Below are positions 6,897 through 15,570 of a DNA stretch of 64,000 nucleotides, one piece after another. The position numbers and the translations under genes were made by a program. Every line of letters starts with the position of its first letter. Positions within the stretch are counted from its first letter, which is position 1. The DNA is from Oceanicella actignis. GTDB lineage: Bacteria > Pseudomonadota > Alphaproteobacteria > Rhodobacterales > Rhodobacteraceae. Where the stretch lies: the NCBI RefSeq assembly GCF_008124525.1, contig NZ_VNHJ01000006.1:124001-188000 (forward strand), given 5' to 3'. The notes beneath the pieces are model-generated. The model was not told the DNA's origin. It worked only from the letters and a program-made list of their open reading frames with translations, and ran no database searches.

Positions 6897-8456
6897 GTGA
6901 CCACCACGCCCGCCCAAAGCCAAGCGCCAGGCGACCTTGCGCTGTCCGACGACCAGGCCGCCGCATTCGCGGCCGTCGCCGCCGCGCTGCGCCGTCATGG
7001 CGTCGATCTGAGCGGCGGCGCGACCATGGCGCGCGCCGACGGACCGGCCGAGGTCATGGCCGTTCTGGGCCGCGCGGGATCGGGCAAGACGCGTCTCTTG
7101 TCGCTGCTGGTCGAGGCGCTGAGCGCCGCCGGGCTCGAGCCTGTGACGGGCGACTGGGAAGGGCGCCGCAACAAGGACCGGCGCAGCTTCGCCGTGCTTG
7201 CGCCCACCAACAAGGCGGCCAGCGTGCTGCGCAATCTGGGCGTGCCGGCGACCACGATCCACCGCATCATCTACACTCCGGTCTACGACCCGCAGTTCGA
7301 GAAGATCGCCGAATGGCTGGCCGGCGAGGGCGAACGCCCCGAGGTCGAGAACATCGAGGACGAACAGCTCGACCGCGTGCGGGCCAGCTACGAGCGGCAC
7401 AAGTCCATACCGGGCGCGCTGGCGGCCATAGGGCTGCGCGGCTCGGACTTCATCACCGGCTGGGCGCGGCGCGACGATCCGCTGGACATCGCGCTGGTGG
7501 ACGAGGCCTCGATGCTGGACGACAAGCAGCTTGAGGATCTGCGCCAGATCTTCGGGCTGATCGTGCTGTTCGGCGACCCGGCGCAGCTGGCGCCGGTCGG
7601 GCAGTCGGGGGCCATGGTGTTCGACGCGCTGGGGCCGGATCGGCGGATCGAGCTGTCGCGCATTCACCGGCAGGCGGCCGGCAACCCCATTCTCGACATC
7701 GCGCACGCGCTGTCCGATCCCGACATCGGCTTCGAGGACTTCGAGCGCCTGATCGAGCGCGCCGCGCGTCAGGACCCGCGCGTTGTCGTCGCCGAGCGCG
7801 CAGATCCGACGTTGATGGCGCGCTCTCCCATGCTGGTCTGGCGCAACGCCACGCGCATCCGCCTGATCGACGCCTTCCGCAAGGTGCATGGCGCGCCCGA
7901 GGACGCGCTCTTGCCGGGCGAGCCGCTGATCTGCGACGGCATCGAGCTGCCGGCGCGCCATCGCAAGAAGCGCATCGACCTCGAGGCGCGCGGCCTGGTG
8001 AAGGGCGCGCAATGCGTCTTTCTGGGCCCCGGGCGGCGCAAGGGCTTTGCAAAGCTGCATATCCTGGGCGCCGAAGAGCCGCAGATCAGCGTCGCCTCGA
8101 TCATTCGGATCGAGCGCCCCGATCAGGAAGAGCCCTTCATTCCCGCCGCGGCCGCCATGGGCGCGACCTTCGTGCATGGCGCGGCGGCGACCATCCACAA
8201 GGCCCAGGGTTCGCAATGGCCAAGCGTTCAGGTCTTTGCGCCCGACCTGTGGGCGGCCTGTCGCGCGGGACGCAGCGACGCGGGCATGCCGCTGTGGAAG
8301 CGCCTTGCCTATGTCGCCGTCACCCGCGCCGAAGAGCGCCTCATCTGGGTCACGCGCAACCGCATGGCCCGCCCGCAGGCGTCGCTCGGCGTCGAGGATC
8401 TGCGCCTGGCCGCCCCCGCGCCGCTGACCCTGTCGGATCAGGACCCCGACGGCTGA
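6897..8456 (+). CDS. RecD-like ATP-dependent DNA helicase (superfamily 1)
   Basis: 519 aa. Superfamily-1 helicase motifs are in order: Walker A in LGRAGSGKTRLLSLL (near residue 60), motif Ia APTNKAASVL, TIHRIIY, DEx in ALVDEASMLDD (near 200), motif III VLFGDPAQLAPVGQ, a late HGAAATIHKAQGSQW, and motif VI AYVAVTRAEERLIW. The last two are the RecD/exonuclease V type. It is shorter than RecD2 and has no visible N-terminal helix-hairpin-helix domain, so it looks like a stand-alone repair or recombination helicase. The GTG start at 6897 is the first in frame; a later start would lose part of the N-terminus but not the motifs. Faces the HerA-like ATPase tail to tail with 3 bp between them. Confidence 0.85.
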   Translation: MTTTPAQSQAPGDLALSDDQAAAFAAVAAALRRHGVDLSGGATMARADGPAEVMAVLGRAGSGKTRLLSLLVEALSAAGLEPVTGDWEGRRNKDRRSFAVLAPTNKAASVLRNLGVPATTIHRIIYTPVYDPQFEKIAEWLAGEGERPEVENIEDEQLDRVRASYERHKSIPGALAAIGLRGSDFITGWARRDDPLDIALVDEASMLDDKQLEDLRQIFGLIVLFGDPAQLAPVGQSGAMVFDALGPDRRIELSRIHRQAAGNPILDIAHALSDPDIGFEDFERLIERAARQDPRVVVAERADPTLMARSPMLVWRNATRIRLIDAFRKVHGAPEDALLPGEPLICDGIELPARHRKKRIDLEARGLVKGAQCVFLGPGRRKGFAKLHILGAEEPQISVASIIRIERPDQEEPFIPAAAAMGATFVHGAAATIHKAQGSQWPSVQVFAPDLWAACRAGRSDAGMPLWKRLAYVAVTRAEERLIWVTRNRMARPQASLGVEDLRLAAPAPLTLSDQDPDG

Positions 8457-8459
8457 GCG

Positions 8460-9956
8460 TCAGCGGCCCCGAAAGATGCCGCCCAGCACGCCCCGCACGA
8501 TCTCGCGCACAAGGCGCGTGCCGATGCTGCGCGCCACCGACTTGGCGAAGGCCTCGCCGACGCTGTCCGAGCGCGAGGCGCGGCTGCGCGTGCGCGCCTG
8601 AGGGGCCGACTCGGCCTTTTGGGCCTTCTCGGCCTCTTCGGCGGCGCGTTCGGCGCGCTCGGCCAGGATCTCGTAGGCGCTATGGCGGTCGAGCGGCCGG
8701 TCATACAGACCCGCCACCGGCGACGCGCGCCGCGCGGCCTCGAGCGCGGCGGGCTCGGCCGGACCAAGGCGCGACGAGGGCGGCCGGATCAGCGTCCGCT
8801 GCACGACGCCCGGCCTGCCCTTGCGGTCCAGCGTGGACACCAGCGCCTCGCCCACGCCCAGATTGGGAATGACCTCTTCGGCGTCGAACTCGGGATTGGG
8901 GCGGAAGGTTTGCGCGGCGGCGCGCAGCGCCTTCTGGTCGCGCGGCGTGTAGGCGCGCAGCGCATGCTGCACGCGCGAGCCCAGCTGCCCCAGCACGTCG
9001 TCCGGCACGTCGGCGGGGTTCTGGGTGATGAAGAACACCCCCACCCCCTTCGAGCGAATCAGCCGCGCCACCTGCTCGACCTTGTCCACCAGCGCCTTGG
9101 GCGCGCCGTCGAACAGCAGGTGCGCCTCGTCGAAGAAGAAGGCCATGACCGGCTTTTCCGGGTCGCCGACCTCGGGCAGCTCCTCGAACAGCTCGGACAG
9201 GAGCCAAAGAAGGAAGGTCGCGTAAAGCCGCGGCGAGGACATCAGCCGCCGCGCCGCCAGCACGTTGATGCGCCCCTTGCCGCCATCCTGCGCGATCATG
9301 TCCGACAGGCGCAGCGCCGGCTCGCCGAAGAACTGGGCCGCGCCCTGGTTCTCGAGCACCAGCAGCCGCCGCTGGATCGCCCCCACCGACGCCGCCGAAA
9401 CGTTGCCGTAGCGCGCCGACAGCTCGCGCGCGCGCTCGGAGACATGCGTGAGCATGGCGCGCAGATCCTTGAAGTCGAGCAGCAGCAGCCCTTCCTCGTC
9501 GGCAAGCCGGAAGACGATGTTCATCACGCCTTCCTGCGTCTCGTTCAGATCCAGCATGCGCGAGAGCAGAAGCGGCCCCATCTCGGACACCGTGGCGCGC
9601 ACGGGGTGCCCCTCTTGCCCGAACAGGTCCCAGAAGACGACGGGAAAGCCCTGATAGCCGAAATCGTCGAAGCCGATCTTGCGCGCCCGCTCGAGGAAGG
9701 CGCCGTGCAGCTTGTGATCGGGCGATCCGGGCTGGCACAGGCCGCTCAGATCGCCCTTCACGTCGGACAGGAACACCGGCACGCCGGCGTTCGAGAACCC
9801 CTCGGCCATGATCTGCAACGTCACCGTCTTGCCCGTGCCGGTGGCGCCGGCGATCAGGCCGTGCCGGTTGGCCTTGTCCAGCCGCAGATGCTGGGGCTGG
9901 GCGTAATCCTTGCCGCCGCCGCCCAGGAACACGCCCTTCGCGTCGATCTCGTTCAT
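8460..9956 (-). CDS. HerA-like ATPase, DUF853 family
   Basis: 498 aa. The N-terminus MNEIDAKGVFLGGGGKDY fixes the start at 9956. Walker A is GATGTGKTVTLQ (near residue 40), followed by FLSDVKGDLSGL, a hallmark of the DUF853/HerA C-terminal family. The Walker B-like FFFDEAHLLFDG and FFITQNPADVPDDVLGQLGSRVQHALRAYTP follow, with RSKGVGV between. The C-terminal third is Arg/Ala/Glu-rich and low-complexity. The family resembles FtsK/HerA hexameric translocases; its substrate in bacteria is not settled. Cytoplasmic, with no membrane segments. Confidence 0.85.
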   Translation of the reverse strand: MNEIDAKGVFLGGGGKDYAQPQHLRLDKANRHGLIAGATGTGKTVTLQIMAEGFSNAGVPVFLSDVKGDLSGLCQPGSPDHKLHGAFLERARKIGFDDFGYQGFPVVFWDLFGQEGHPVRATVSEMGPLLLSRMLDLNETQEGVMNIVFRLADEEGLLLLDFKDLRAMLTHVSERARELSARYGNVSAASVGAIQRRLLVLENQGAAQFFGEPALRLSDMIAQDGGKGRINVLAARRLMSSPRLYATFLLWLLSELFEELPEVGDPEKPVMAFFFDEAHLLFDGAPKALVDKVEQVARLIRSKGVGVFFITQNPADVPDDVLGQLGSRVQHALRAYTPRDQKALRAAAQTFRPNPEFDAEEVIPNLGVGEALVSTLDRKGRPGVVQRTLIRPPSSRLGPAEPAALEAARRASPVAGLYDRPLDRHSAYEILAERAERAAEEAEKAQKAESAPQARTRSRASRSDSVGEAFAKSVARSIGTRLVREIVRGVLGGIFRGR

Positions 9957-10091
9957 TGTCGCCTCCGCCTTTGGGCAAGACAGACACGGGCGCGGGGCCA
10001 AGGGCAAGCCCCTCGGCCGTTTCGAATCGGGCGGGGCGCGCGGCGGGGGCGCGAATCGCTTGACCGCGGCGGTTTGTCGCGCCCATGATTT

Positions 10092-10114
10092 GCGAAATTT
10101 GATTTCGCTTTTTT
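10092..10114 (+). terminator. Orphan terminator-like hairpin ahead of the cyclase gene
   Basis: Stem GCGAAAT/ATTTCGC (10092-10098 with 10102-10108), loop TTG, then TTTTTT. No gene on the plus strand ends nearby, because the HerA-like gene is on the other strand and starts at 9956. It lies in the 204-bp leader of the cyclase gene and could be an attenuator, the end of a short RNA, or an operator. Confidence 0.4.
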
Positions 10115-10160
10115 CTCGCCGGCCGCCGCGCGCGGCCCGCTTTCAGAAAGGAAGACGCTC

Positions 10161-11108
10161 ATGCGCAGATCCATCGCCGCCTGCATCGCAGCCGCCGCGC
10201 TCATGGCCGGGGGCGCGGCCCTCGCCGACGATTGCGCCCATTCGAAATGGGGCCCGGAAGACGAGATCGGCTCGGCCAACCTCGTCACGCCCGAGAACAC
10301 GCTTGCCGCGCTGAAGCTGGTCAAGCAGGGCAAGTCGCTGCCGCTGGGCATCGTGATCGACAGCTCGACCCCGGCCTTCCCGCCGCGCTCGCTTTCGCTC
10401 GAAGTCGTGCAGCCCGGCCAGCAGGGCGGCAAGAAGCTGACCCAGTTCGGCTATGAGGGCAATTACAACGACGACCTGGTCCAGACCTGGCTGGGCATCG
10501 GCAGCCAGATCGACGGCCTCGGCCATCTGGGCGAGAAAGGTTACTACTACAACTGCAACGACGAGAAGGACATCGCCGAGCTGACGGGTCTCAAGCGCCT
10601 TGGCACGCACAACATCCCGCCGCTGGTCGGGCGTGGCGTCGTGCTGGACATGGCCGCCGCGGCGGGCAAGCCGCATCTCGAGGCCGGCGACCACTTCGGC
10701 CCCGAAGAGATCAAGGCCGCCGCCAGGGCGCAGGGGGTCGAGCTGCGCAAGGGCGACATCATCCTGTTCCACACGGGCTGGACCGAGGCCATGCTCGAAG
10801 CCGACCCCAAGGCCTGGGTGTCCGGCGAGCCGGGCGTGAGCGTCGAGGGCATGCGCTACCTGGTCTCGCTCGAGCCCATGGCCATCGGCGCCGACACCTG
10901 GGGCGTCGAGCCCATTCCGCCGGCGCCGGGCGACGGGGCCTTCTACGGCCATGTGGTCGCGCTGAAGGAAAACGGCGTCTATCTGCTGGAAACCATGAAC
11001 ACCGGCCCGCTCCTGCGCGAGGGCGTGAACGAATTCATGTTCGTGCTGGGCCAGGCCCGCATCCGCGGCACGGTGCAGATGATCATCAACCCCGTGGCGC
11101 TCTACTGA
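10161..11108 (+). CDS. Exported cyclase-family (kynurenine-formamidase-like) protein
   Basis: 315 aa. Residues 1-22 form a Sec signal peptide ending AALA-DD, so the protein is probably periplasmic. The rest is a cyclase/formamidase-type metal hydrolase (Pfam Cyclase): the metal-binding region reads GIGSQIDGLGHLGE in place of the classic HxGTHxDxPxH, followed by GRGVVLDM, KGDIILFHTGWTE and ETMNTGPLL. AAAGGAAG precedes the ATG. The first His of the metal motif looks replaced, as in the larger secreted members of this family. Substrate unknown. A long hairpin follows the stop. Confidence 0.82.
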   Translation: MRRSIAACIAAAALMAGGAALADDCAHSKWGPEDEIGSANLVTPENTLAALKLVKQGKSLPLGIVIDSSTPAFPPRSLSLEVVQPGQQGGKKLTQFGYEGNYNDDLVQTWLGIGSQIDGLGHLGEKGYYYNCNDEKDIAELTGLKRLGTHNIPPLVGRGVVLDMAAAAGKPHLEAGDHFGPEEIKAAARAQGVELRKGDIILFHTGWTEAMLEADPKAWVSGEPGVSVEGMRYLVSLEPMAIGADTWGVEPIPPAPGDGAFYGHVVALKENGVYLLETMNTGPLLREGVNEFMFVLGQARIRGTVQMIINPVALY

Positions 11109-11117
11109 CCCTCGGCG

Positions 11118-11142
11118 CCGGCCGCCCCGAACGGGCGGCCGG
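11118..11142. terminator. Long perfect hairpin between convergent genes
   Basis: 10-bp stem CCGGCCGCCC/GGGCGGCCGG with a 5-nt loop between the cyclase gene and the convergent PLDc_N gene. No T-tract on either side. Position suggests a bidirectional terminator. Confidence 0.45.
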
Positions 11143-11147
11143 CCCCC

Positions 11148-11342
11148 TCAGCGCGCCGAGCGCGGGCCGAACAGGAGCCAGGCCAGAAAGCCCAGGAGCG
11201 GCAGCAGCAGCACCGCCAGCACCCAGGCCACCTTCGCCCCCGTTCCCGCATTCGAGCCGATCACCGAGACGATCGCCCATATGTCCAGCGCCAGGAGCGC
11301 CAGCCCCCAGAGCCCCATTCCGTGCATTCCGTGAAAAGGCAT
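11148..11342 (-). CDS. Small PLDc_N-domain membrane protein
   Basis: 64 aa with two hydrophobic segments (about 10-30 and 38-58) ending LLPLLGFLAWLLFGPR. This is the signature of the phospholipase-D nuclease N-terminal (PLDc_N) domain found as a stand-alone small inner-membrane protein. A His/Met-rich start (MPFHGMHGMG) precedes the first helix. It lies 19 bp downstream of the nucleoside phosphorylase gene on the same strand and could be cotranscribed. Function unknown. Confidence 0.75.
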   Translation of the reverse strand: MPFHGMHGMGLWGLALLALDIWAIVSVIGSNAGTGAKVAWVLAVLLLPLLGFLAWLLFGPRSAR

Positions 11343-11361
11343 CTCGCGCTCCTTCCTCGCC

Positions 11362-12183
11362 TCAGGGCAATGCGGGGATCAGCCGGGCCAGGATGCGGCC
11401 GATCTTCTCGCCGGCGACGGCGGCGTTCGCCAGAACCTCTTCGATGGTGTCCGGCTGCTGATCGGGGCCGCCGTCGGCGGCGTTGGTGATGGCCGAGATC
11501 GCCGCCACCCGCATGCCGCAGTGATTGGCCGCGATCGCCTCGACGACGGTCGACATGCCCACCGCGTCGCCCCCGGCCATGCGCAGGAAGCGGCGCTCTG
11601 CCGAGGTTTCGAGCGAAGGACCCGCGACGCCCGCATAGACCCCCTCGGCCAGCGGCTCGCCCGCCTCGGCCGCCGCGGCGCGCGCCAGCGCGCGCAGCTC
11701 GGGATCATAGGCGCGGCTCATGTCGGGAAAACGGGGGCCGATGCGCTCGTCATTCGGCCCGGTCAGCGGATTGGCGCCGGTGAAGTTCAGATGGTCGGCG
11801 ATCAGCATCGGCGCGCCGGGCTTCAGATCGGGGTTCAGCGCGCCGGCCGCGTTGGTGATGACCAGCGTGCGCGCGCCCATGCGGCGCAAGAGCCGCACGG
11901 GCAGGGCGATCTGCGCCGCGCTCCACCCTTCGTAAAGGTGCAGCCGGCCCTGCATCAGCGCCACGCGCCGCCCGTGCAGGCGCCCGACGACGAAGCGCCC
12001 GGCATGGCCCGGCGCCGTCGAGACGGGAAAGCCAGGCAGCTCGGCATAGGGCAGCGCGCGCGCCTCTTGGACCTGATCGGCCAGCGCGCCCAGGCCCGAA
12101 CCCAGGATCAGCGCCGCCTCGATCGGGCCGAGTTCGGCAAGGCGTCCCGCCGCGGCGTCAAGAGTGCGTTCGGCGTCGGTCAT
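11362..12183 (-). CDS. Purine nucleoside phosphorylase (trimeric, PNP/MTAP family)
   Basis: 273 aa. Phosphorolysis of purine nucleosides to base and (deoxy)ribose 1-phosphate. Motifs: ILGSGLG phosphate loop (near residue 27), LMQGRLHLYEG, VITNAAGALN, VYAGVAGPSLET, VGMSTVVEAIAA and SAITNAADG, all typical of the low-molecular-mass family. Asn in SAITNAADG fits 6-oxopurine (inosine/guanosine) preference. Just upstream on the same strand (23 bp) is an MTA/SAH deaminase-like amidohydrolase, so the pair may form a purine salvage unit in which deaminated nucleosides are then phosphorolysed. Confidence 0.9.
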   Translation of the reverse strand: MTDAERTLDAAAGRLAELGPIEAALILGSGLGALADQVQEARALPYAELPGFPVSTAPGHAGRFVVGRLHGRRVALMQGRLHLYEGWSAAQIALPVRLLRRMGARTLVITNAAGALNPDLKPGAPMLIADHLNFTGANPLTGPNDERIGPRFPDMSRAYDPELRALARAAAAEAGEPLAEGVYAGVAGPSLETSAERRFLRMAGGDAVGMSTVVEAIAANHCGMRVAAISAITNAADGGPDQQPDTIEEVLANAAVAGEKIGRILARLIPALP

Positions 12184-12206
12184 GCGGCGTCCTTCCCGTG
12201 GCGCGG

Positions 12207-13502
12207 TCAGGCGATGGCGGCGCGGATGCGCGGCGCAAGCGCGCGCACCGCCTCGAGCGTCGGCGCGATGTCGATGCGGGTCAAGCGGCGGTCGCGCACG
12301 ATCTGCTCGCCGGCGACGAACACATGGCGCACATCCGCGCGGCCGGCCGAGTAGACAAGATGCGTGAGCGGGTCGAACATCGGCGCCGCATGCGGGCCCG
12401 AGACGTCGATCAGGATCATGTCGGCCTGCTTGCCCACCTCGATCGTGCCGATGCGGTCGCCCAGCCCCATCGCCTCGGCGCCCGCCTGGGTGGCCATGCG
12501 CAGCGCCTCATGCGTCGAGACCGCGTCGGCGCGGCCGGTGGCGGCCTTGTGGATGGTGGCGGCCAGGCGCATCGCCAGCCACATGTCCAGATCGTTGCCC
12601 GAGATGGCGCCGTCGGTCCCCAGCGTCACGCGCACGCCGGCGGCCAGCATGTCGGGGATGCGGGCGAAGCCGCTGGCCAGCTTGAGATTAGACAGCGGGT
12701 TGTGCGCCACCGCCGCGCCGGTTCGCGCCAGAATGGCGATCTCTTCGTCGTCGAGATGCACGCAATGGGCCAGCACCGCGCGCTCGTCCAGGGCGCCCAG
12801 CTCGTGCAGCAGCCGCACGGGCGTCGCGCCATGGCGGGTCAGCACGTCCTGCCGCTCGAAAGCGGTCTCGGAGGCGTGGATCGAGAAGATCGCGTCATGC
12901 TCGCGCGCCAGCTCGGCCGCAAGGCGCAGATTGTCCGGGCCGACGGTGTAGGCGCCGTGCGGAAACACGCCGGGGCGCAGAAAGTCGCTCGGCGGATGCT
13001 GGTCGAAGAAGGCGCGGGCGTCGTCGGGCCTGTGCGCGGCGGTCTTGCCGTCCATGCCCGGCGGGTCGAAGAACAGCCCCCCGCACGAGACGCGCACACC
13101 CACCTCGGCGGCGGCCTGAACGGTCTGCTCCGGGAACCAGAACATGTCGATGACCGAGGTCACGCCCCCCAGCGCCAGCTCGGCGAAGCCCAGGCGCGCG
13201 CCAAGGCGGCAGGTTTCGGGGTTCAGGATCGCGCCCTCGGCCTTCCAGACCGTTTGCAGCCAGGGCTCGAGGGGCAGGTTCTCGACCAGGCCGCGGAACA
13301 GGCTGTCGGCGGCGTGGCAATGGGTGTTGACCAGGCCGGGCGCCAGGATCATGCCCTGGCCGTCGATCACCTCCTGCGCGCGGTCGGGGGTCTTGCCCAC
13401 CGCCTCGATGATCCCGCCCGAGACGGCGACGCCGCCCTCGATCACGGCGTCGGCGCCTGCGCCGGTCACGATGCGAACGTTGCGAATGAGGAGGTCGGTC
13501 AT
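12207..13502 (-). CDS. Amidohydrolase of the MTA/SAH deaminase family
   Basis: 431 aa. Zinc-dependent amidohydrolase: metal ligands in NTHCHAADSL (near residue 57), HASE in the barrel, AHNPLSNLKLASG and LGTDGAISGNDLDMW. The ALAHCVHLDDEEIAIL and NPLSNLKL motifs place it with 5-methylthioadenosine/S-adenosylhomocysteine deaminases. The substrate could be another adenosine derivative or a guanine-like base. The ATG at 13502 has AGGAG upstream; the longer frame to 13538 lacks family sequence. Clustered with the phosphorylase above. Confidence 0.83.
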   Translation of the reverse strand: MTDLLIRNVRIVTGAGADAVIEGGVAVSGGIIEAVGKTPDRAQEVIDGQGMILAPGLVNTHCHAADSLFRGLVENLPLEPWLQTVWKAEGAILNPETCRLGARLGFAELALGGVTSVIDMFWFPEQTVQAAAEVGVRVSCGGLFFDPPGMDGKTAAHRPDDARAFFDQHPPSDFLRPGVFPHGAYTVGPDNLRLAAELAREHDAIFSIHASETAFERQDVLTRHGATPVRLLHELGALDERAVLAHCVHLDDEEIAILARTGAAVAHNPLSNLKLASGFARIPDMLAAGVRVTLGTDGAISGNDLDMWLAMRLAATIHKAATGRADAVSTHEALRMATQAGAEAMGLGDRIGTIEVGKQADMILIDVSGPHAAPMFDPLTHLVYSAGRADVRHVFVAGEQIVRDRRLTRIDIAPTLEAVRALAPRIRAAIA

Positions 13503-13585
13503 CTGCGGCTCCTGCGCAATGGGCTGGCTGTCGCCCACATTGATAGAGCCGCGCGGCGCGGGTTTCCACGCCCAAGACGCGCGGA

Positions 13586-13615
13586 CCCCGGCCCGCCGGC
13601 GAGGGCGGGCCGGGG
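13586..13615 (-). terminator. 12-bp hairpin after the RTX gene
   Basis: Perfect 12-bp stem CCCCGGCCCGCC/GGCGGGCCGGGG with a 6-nt loop, starting 9 bases after the RTX stop (minus strand). No T-tract. Confidence 0.5.
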
Positions 13616-13623
13616 CGCAGGGG

Positions 13624-14826
13624 TCAGAAGATGAAGTCGCCGTCGTCGATCTGCGCCAGCGTCATGTGCTCGAGCGTGAGCGAATCGCCGCCGCCCAGGT
13701 CGATCACGACGCTGTCGCCCGCCTGGGTCATGCTCGACGCCAGATCCGCCGCGGCCGAGAAGTCGAAAGACGAAAGGTCGATGCGGTCGACGCCGTCCTG
13801 GAAGTCGTGGATCCTGTCGGCGCCGTCGCCGGGAGCGAACACGAACACGTCCGCGCCGCCGCCGCCCCAGGCGCGATCGGCGCCCGCGCCGCCTTCGATG
13901 ACGTCGTCGCCCGACCCGCCGCGCACGCGGTCGTCGCCCAGCCCGCCCGAAACCTGGTCGTCGCCGCCGCCGCCCTTGACGACGTCGTCGCCCTCGTCGC
14001 CGAACACGGCATCCGCAGACCCGCCGCCGATCACGCGGTCATCGTCTGCGCCGCCATGGGCCGTGTCCGAACCCTTGCCGCCCTTGAGCCGGTCCATGCC
14101 CGCGCCGCCGTCAAGCACGTCATCGCCGTCATCGCCGCGGATGTCGTCGTCGCCCTCGCCGCCGCTGGCCTGGTCCGCGCCGGCGCCGCCGCGCAGGTCG
14201 TCATTGCCAAGGCCGCCGTCAAGCATGTCGTCGCCCGCGCCGCCGCGCAGGTCGTCATCGCCGTCGCCGCCGCGCACGTCGTCGTTCCCGTCGCCGCCGC
14301 GCAGGCGGTCGTCGTCGTCGCCGCCGTCAAGCAGGTCGTCCATGTCGCCGCCGCGCAGGTCGTCCAGGCCGGCGCCGCCGAACAGGCGGTCGCGCCCGGC
14401 GCCGCCGTCGATCATGTCGTCGCCCAGCCCGCCCCTGACGCGGTCGGCGCCGGGACCGCCGCGCAGATCGTCGTCGCCGTCGTGGCCGAAGATGTCGTCC
14501 GAGCCGCGCCCGCCGTCCACGATGTCGTCCGAGCCGCCGGCGTCGATGTGATCGTCGCCGTCGCGGCCGTTGAGGTCATCGGGCGAGTCGCCTCCCGAGA
14601 TGTCGTCGTCGCCGCTCAGATCGTCGATCAGCGAGGCGTCCGCGCCGTCGGCCAGAGTCTGAAGGCGCAGCACGTCGTCCTGCGTCGCGGCGCGGCGTTC
14701 AAGCACCGTGCCGTCGCCCGCCTTGCTGGTGAAGATACCGCGCTCGATCTGCTCTTTCGAGCCGTCGGCATAGACGATCTCGATCTCGTCGTTGGAAATC
14801 TCGACCTTGATGACGTCGCCTGCCAT
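13624..14826 (-). CDS. RTX (hemolysin-type) calcium-binding repeat protein
   Basis: 400 aa, extremely acidic. Residues 1-60 form a short N-terminal module (VIKVEISNDEIEIVYADGSK). About residues 70-325 are near-continuous nonapeptide repeats of the GGxGxDxLx type, many with DD in place of D-x. The C-terminus has the typical final module (DVFVFAPGDGADRIHDF, IDLSSFDF) and ends DGDFIF. No Sec signal, as expected for C-terminal type I secretion, but no type I exporter is in the window. No enzymatic domain. It lies 108 bp downstream of a NarL-type response regulator gene, with a copy of that system's dyad in between, so it is a likely target of the two-component system. Confidence 0.9.
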   Translation of the reverse strand: MAGDVIKVEISNDEIEIVYADGSKEQIERGIFTSKAGDGTVLERRAATQDDVLRLQTLADGADASLIDDLSGDDDISGGDSPDDLNGRDGDDHIDAGGSDDIVDGGRGSDDIFGHDGDDDLRGGPGADRVRGGLGDDMIDGGAGRDRLFGGAGLDDLRGGDMDDLLDGGDDDDRLRGGDGNDDVRGGDGDDDLRGGAGDDMLDGGLGNDDLRGGAGADQASGGEGDDDIRGDDGDDVLDGGAGMDRLKGGKGSDTAHGGADDDRVIGGGSADAVFGDEGDDVVKGGGGDDQVSGGLGDDRVRGGSGDDVIEGGAGADRAWGGGGADVFVFAPGDGADRIHDFQDGVDRIDLSSFDFSAAADLASSMTQAGDSVVIDLGGGDSLTLEHMTLAQIDDGDFIF

Positions 14827-14908
14827 GCCTCTCTCCTCCGTGTTCGTCGCGATGCCGGGTCATTCGACCCGTGAGTCCCAGGATCGGCGATTCGCCGCCC
14901 GTCCGACA

Positions 14909-14922
14909 CGGACCTTGGTCCG
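14909..14922. promoter_or_regulatory. CGGACC-TT-GGTCCG dyad upstream of the RTX gene
   Basis: 6-bp arms (7 with flanking A on one side) around a 2-bp spacer, 83-96 bp before the RTX start. Identical 14-mer at 17012-17025 in front of the histidine kinase gene. An inverted repeat with a 2-bp spacer is the arrangement bound by NarL-type response regulators, and one is encoded right beside it. Confidence 0.6.
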
Positions 14923-14934
14923 GCGAATCGGCGT

Positions 14935-15570
14935 TCAGCCCCCGGGCCAGCGTTCGCGCGCCATCATGGCGGCCTCGACGCGATTGCGCGCGTGGAGTTT
15001 CTGAAGAATTGAAGTCATGTAGTGCTTGACCGTCTTTTCCTGCAGGCCCAGGGCCTCGCCGACCTCGCGGTTGCTCAGACCCTGGGCGACCAGACGCAGG
15101 ATGTCCTCCTCGCGGCGGGTCAGCGCATCGACGGGCGAGGGGCCGGCGGGCCGCGCCATCTCGCCCGAGATGCGGCGCGCGACGGCGGACGAGACCCAGC
15201 TGCGGCCGGCGCATATGTCCTTGACCGCTTCGATCAGCTCGGCGGCGCCGACGCCCTTGAGGATGTAGCCCGAGGCCCCGGCGCGCAGCGCGTCGAGGAT
15301 GTCGTCGTCATCCTCGGACACGGTCAGCATCGCCGCCGCGGGCGGGTCGGGCAGCGCGCGCACGCGCCGCAGGGCGGCCAGCCCGCCGCCGGGCATGGAG
15401 ACGTCCAGAAGGACCAGGTCCGGCGACAGGCTGCGGGCAAGCCGGACGGCGCCGTCGGCATCCTCGGCCTGTCCGACGACGTCCAGCTCGGGGTCCTCGG
15501 ACAGCGCCTTGGCGACGCCTTCGCGGAACAGGGGGTGGTCGTCGGCCAGAACGATGCGGATCGCGCTCAT
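14935..15570 (-). CDS. NarL/LuxR-type response regulator
   Basis: 211 aa. Receiver domain (1-118) with acidic pocket D10-D11, phosphoacceptor D56 in LVLLDVSMPGG, and Lys in GYILKGV. LuxR-type helix-turn-helix at about 145-205 (LTRREEDILRLVAQGLSNREVGEALGL... KHYMTSILQKLHARNR). The ATG at 15570 overlaps the stop of the sensor kinase gene (ATGA), so the two are translationally coupled and almost certainly partners. Likely DNA target: the CGGACC-TT-GGTCCG dyads. Confidence 0.92.
   Translation of the reverse strand: MSAIRIVLADDHPLFREGVAKALSEDPELDVVGQAEDADGAVRLARSLSPDLVLLDVSMPGGGLAALRRVRALPDPPAAAMLTVSEDDDDILDALRAGASGYILKGVGAAELIEAVKDICAGRSWVSSAVARRISGEMARPAGPSPVDALTRREEDILRLVAQGLSNREVGEALGLQEKTVKHYMTSILQKLHARNRVEAAMMARERWPGG

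Noticed and set aside
8619-10088. Long plus-strand frame opposite the HerA-like gene
   Set aside because: Shadow of the minus-strand gene; composition is Arg/Gly/Gln-rich and no motif is seen.
13880-14560. Dense repeats that look like a CRISPR or tandem-repeat array
   Set aside because: They are codons for the GGxGxD nonapeptides of the RTX protein: period 27 bp, no unique spacers, continuous frame on the minus strand.
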